A model generated the notes under the pieces. That model was not told the DNA's origin. It ran no database searches and worked only from the letters and a program-made list of their open reading frames with translations. The translations under genes and the position numbers were made by a program. Shown in pieces: positions 61,176-64,000 of a stretch of 64,000 bases of DNA; the first letter of the stretch is position 1, and every line of letters begins with the position of its first letter. The stretch comes from Hexactinellida sp. DTS-2022 (Eukaryota > Porifera > Hexactinellida), in the NCBI GenBank assembly GCA_028753945.1, contig JAPNXP010000007.1:5022001-5086000 (forward strand), read 5' to 3'.

Positions 61176-64000
61176 TTAATGTGGTTTTGGTTGAAGATTC
61201 CAAAGACCAATATAACCATTTTCAGACCCAACTACAACCTCTTTATAAGTTGGACCGAACCCAATCGCAGTTATTGTATTATTTGTATGTGTGTTTAACT
61301 CGCGTACAATACTCAAATTCCAAGAGCTCAGGAATCTAACCCACCCATCCTGATGTCCAGTCGCTAACACATTAACATGTACGCCCTCCAAAGCAGACGT
61401 ATACTGCATACAAGTGATACCTATATTCATATGCAACTGCTTCACAAATTGGCCGTTAATCGTCCAAACAGAGAGCGTACTACCGCCCCCACCGCTTTCA
61501 CACGCGACTGCAATATCGCCTAACGTGTGACTAATAGCAATGCAAATAACGCTACCGGCCTCCTTTGGGGTGGAAATGCTACGCACGAAAGCTATTCTAT
61601 TTATATCCCAAACGATTATACTTCGATCAGCTGACCCGGATACCATTATGCTGTATGGAATGCAGATGGCTAGTGCGGTGACTGGCTCAGAGTGTCCGTG
61701 GAGAAAAGATGGATTCGCTGTCACCAAATTATCTTTTTCGTCTCGCTGCGTTTGCCAGAAAGTAACAACGCCCATTGAACTCCCTGTAACGAACACGTCA
61801 TTATCAATGAACTGACACGCGGTTATTTTCTCGAGCGGGTGGCCATACACATAGCAGTATGAATGAGAAGGCTTTTCTTTCACCTCTCGCAGCTCAACAT
61901 GATTGTCCCAAAACCCCCACCTTAGTAACCCGGCCACACCCTGGAATTCTGTGTGACTACGTTTGTTCCTTAACGATACACGACAGTTCTCAGAAACAGC
62001 AATTAATGCAAAGTCGTTATCACAATAAGTGAGTTGTGTGATAGGCCCACTCCTGTCGCGACGATGCGACTGCGATTCTTTCATTTCCAACTCTGGATAC
62101 AGCTTACGACTGGTTCCTATAAAGTATTCACATTCGTATTGTATTAGCAGTACCACGCCGATATTCGGGATTAAGTTATTCAGGAAACTAGTTGCAGGTG
62201 TCTTACGTGACGTAGTACCGCCCATGGCAACCGGGAGAATGCCAATTGGCATGCGCGTTAAAGTATAGTCCTTGGAAGGAAAGCCTCTATAAGGCATCAA
62301 CTGTTTGGGAACTTGTCCCGTGTGCTCAAGCATTTTAACCTGCACCAACTTCTCGAATTCAGATATATCGTAGAAACTGTATAAACGTCGATCAAATACA
62401 TTAAACGCATTAATTGCCCCTTCATCACGTTGTTTGCATCCGAAAATAAGGTCAAGCCATTTGTGAATGTTCTTAGAGACATGTTGGGACTCGAGAGCTT
62501 GTCTGTGTTTCAGAACAAACAGTCTCGGATCGTTCGAAGCCCAATTAGGAAGTTCTACATCTTTAACACAACTTTTGCATTGACGCACACCAAGTTTCAG
62601 ATCAGCTCTGTTAATGAAGATCTCTGGGAAATAAAAGAATTCTGGGATTAGTTCTTTGAAGCTTTTCGACCCAGGCTCTGTGTTCTGGTTCCAAATAGTC
62701 TGAATGTTATGGAAAGATCTGTCAGCGAGGTCGAACTTCCCTCCTTGGAACTCTATAAACTGCTGAGTGAAAGGGGGAATACGGATAAGGAAATATAGAA
62801 CGGATGGAGTATTAGAGTAGAGACTGGTGTACATTAGCTCTTTTTCTGTCTCATTGTAATTATCCAATAATTTGTTTCTACCCTCTTCTGATTGTGCTGG
62901 TAAAGGGAGGGAAAGATCTCTGAATGATTTTGAGTTTGCAAGGTTCAGTTCATTACTTGTGTAGTCGTTAAGTACGAATGGGAAGATAGGATATTGCATG
63001 AGGTCATTGAATGTGCGGCCTGCAAGCTGATTCAAGTCCATTATAAGTTGGAAGTTAGATCCACCTTGTCGCCATTTCGCGATACACTCTTCCACACGGT
63101 CTTTCAATTTAGTGTTCATGTTATTTTTCAATTTACCAGTGTGTAAGTAAAGGATTTTGTCATATACTTCATCTCTGCTTTTCTTATTCTCAAACTCTAG
63201 GAACAAAGTGTGTCCGTTATGAAGACAAAATTCAAGTGCAATGTCTTTCAATTTACACAGCCTTTGGTATATGTGAGCCAAATCAGCGATTTTCCATGAA
63301 ACACCAGTACATTCACTATCATAGGGTAATAGTTTGGTGTGCGAGATTTCTTTGAGCGGTTGATCTGAGAAAAAGAATAATTCCTTCGCTGTTATAATCA
63401 ATGTTCCATTTCTTTTATGGTCTTGGCTTATGCTAGAACACGGCATGTCTAGGATAATCTCAACATACGGAGGTTTCTCATTAAGTTGTATATCTTTTAA
63501 ATGCTCAGGAAGATCAAGGAAAAGATATATTAGTGGGTGTTTAGTTTCGGTCGAGAATTTCTTATCTCCGTTAAAGAATGAAGGCTCTATATCACACGGC
63601 ATTTGCATTAACCGCATTCGTATACGGTTAGGCCCTTCTGTGGGATCGAGACCCCATATTTTATGGCGATTATCATCACCAAACCACAAAGACCTATCGT
63701 GCATCATATTTTGTATGAGAGAACGCCAGCCATGCAAACACCCTAGCACGTGAGTATGCCATTCTCTGAGATTCTGAAGAGCACACCCTTTTATTCCAAT
63801 ATGCAGTTCATGTGCGATGTGGTCTATCTGCTCCTTGCATTCCTGAGTGGCTCTCTTGTCTCTACGCCAACTCTCTATGACGGTTGCACGGTGATTATCC
63901 ATATCTTGGTTCCAGTAAGTTCGAGCCTCGTTCTCTTCTTTGCGCCAAGCGTTATTAATCTCCGAGAGTTTTGAATACTCAGATTTGGTGCCTTCGTTCC
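61176..64000 (-). CDS. LYST: LYST-type BEACH-WD40 protein, C-terminal part
   Basis: An open frame continuing past the window edge (941 codons visible, in one exon). From the N-terminal side come a helical stretch, a PH-like domain before BEACH (~63.5-63.15 kb), the BEACH domain (NFQLIMDLNQLAGRTFNDLM, QYPIFPFVL, KELIPEFFYFPEIFINR, LPNWASNDPRLFV, QALESQHVSKNIHKWLDLIF) and WD40 repeats (GHSEPVTALAI, SGSADRSIIVWDINR, GGGGSTLSVWTINGQ, GSENGYIGLWNLQ). The phrases 'FGCKQRDEGAINAFNVF' and 'SGGGGSTLSVWTING' match LYST rather than NBEA or WDFY3. LYST controls the size and fission of lysosomes and related organelles. It ends 400 bp from ZNHIT2. LYST proteins are ~3800 aa, so most of the gene lies outside. 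Confidence 0.92.
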   Translation of the reverse strand, partial: NEGTKSEYSKLSEINNAWRKEENEARTYWNQDMDNHRATVIESWRRDKRATQECKEQIDHIAHELHIGIKGCALQNLREWHTHVLGCLHGWRSLIQNMMHDRSLWFGDDNRHKIWGLDPTEGPNRIRMRLMQMPCDIEPSFFNGDKKFSTETKHPLIYLFLDLPEHLKDIQLNEKPPYVEIILDMPCSSISQDHKRNGTLIITAKELFFFSDQPLKEISHTKLLPYDSECTGVSWKIADLAHIYQRLCKLKDIALEFCLHNGHTLFLEFENKKSRDEVYDKILYLHTGKLKNNMNTKLKDRVEECIAKWRQGGSNFQLIMDLNQLAGRTFNDLMQYPIFPFVLNDYTSNELNLANSKSFRDLSLPLPAQSEEGRNKLLDNYNETEKELMYTSLYSNTPSVLYFLIRIPPFTQQFIEFQGGKFDLADRSFHNIQTIWNQNTEPGSKSFKELIPEFFYFPEIFINRADLKLGVRQCKSCVKDVELPNWASNDPRLFVLKHRQALESQHVSKNIHKWLDLIFGCKQRDEGAINAFNVFDRRLYSFYDISEFEKLVQVKMLEHTGQVPKQLMPYRGFPSKDYTLTRMPIGILPVAMGGTTSRKTPATSFLNNLIPNIGVVLLIQYECEYFIGTSRKLYPELEMKESQSHRRDRSGPITQLTYCDNDFALIAVSENCRVSLRNKRSHTEFQGVAGLLRWGFWDNHVELREVKEKPSHSYCYVYGHPLEKITACQFIDNDVFVTGSSMGVVTFWQTQRDEKDNLVTANPSFLHGHSEPVTALAICIPYSIMVSGSADRSIIVWDINRIAFVRSISTPKEAGSVICIAISHTLGDIAVACESGGGGSTLSVWTINGQFVKQLHMNIGITCMQYTSALEGVHVNVLATGHQDGWVRFLSSWNLSIVRELNTHTNNTITAIGFGPTYKEVVVGSENGYIGLWNLQPKPH

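Noticed and set aside
1-64000. Search for tRNA, rRNA or other structured RNA genes
   Set aside because: No tRNA-like A/B boxes with a clover-leaf and no rRNA core motif recognised by eye; a covariance-model search would be needed to exclude them.

Overview
The window is a 64 kb piece of an AT-rich animal nuclear genome. Genes are split by GT-AG introns, some very short (about 50-70 bp). The gene set is opisthokont/metazoan: a T-box factor, kinesin-9 (KIF9), GM130/GOLGA2, LYST, FAM76, a GRXCR-like protein, Rab9 and a Roco GTPase. NHL-repeat genes, dense packing and many intronless genes suggest an early-branching invertebrate, perhaps a sponge. The sequence alone does not settle the phylum.

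Layout. 0-2.4 kb: a possible exon remnant, then an intronless coiled-coil/NHL gene. 2.6-7.4 kb (minus): a many-exon LRR-Roc (LRRK1-like) gene with Roc-like exons upstream of it. 7.6-10.3 kb (plus): three intronless genes, namely a small membrane protein, mitochondrial SSB and Rab9. 10.9-15.2 kb (minus): GINS4/SLD5, a four-exon UBE2Q-type E2 and a WBP2-like GRAM protein. 15.8-17.0 kb (plus): a GRXCR-like gene. 17.4-30.3 kb (minus): GOLGA2/GM130, with an intron of about 8.5 kb that holds most of the satellite DNA and a nested plus-strand intronless FERM-like gene. 30.6-37.9 kb (minus): complete KIF9 in nine exons, 774 residues. 38.2-40.6 kb: an inverted, decayed copy of FAM76 plus the ZNHIT2 3' end. 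40.7-42.4 kb (minus): an intronless flavin monooxygenase. 42.4-47.0 kb: no gene seen. 47.0-55.8 kb (plus): a nine-exon T-box gene, 709 residues. 56.2-57.7 kb: a mosaic of pseudogene pieces and foldback elements. 57.9-60.8 kb (minus): FAM76 and ZNHIT2. 61.2-64 kb (minus): the BEACH-WD40 C-terminal part of LYST, running off the window.

The non-coding DNA is full of short TA-flanked inverted-repeat elements whose ends read roughly TACAGTRGAACCTCGTTARTACGAAC (pogo/Tigger-like non-autonomous elements), with several sister families sharing the TACAGT...ACTGTA ends. Several lie within a few bases of 3' splice sites, and in one case the element end appears to supply the acceptor. No transposase gene was found, nor any rRNA or tRNA that I could recognise.

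The genes do not form one pathway. Rab9, GM130 and LYST concern Golgi, endosome and lysosome traffic; KIF9 concerns motile cilia; mtSSB and GINS4 concern DNA replication. The neighbourhood is best read as ordinary housekeeping genes in a repeat-invaded chromosome, with a local inverted duplication at 38-60 kb.
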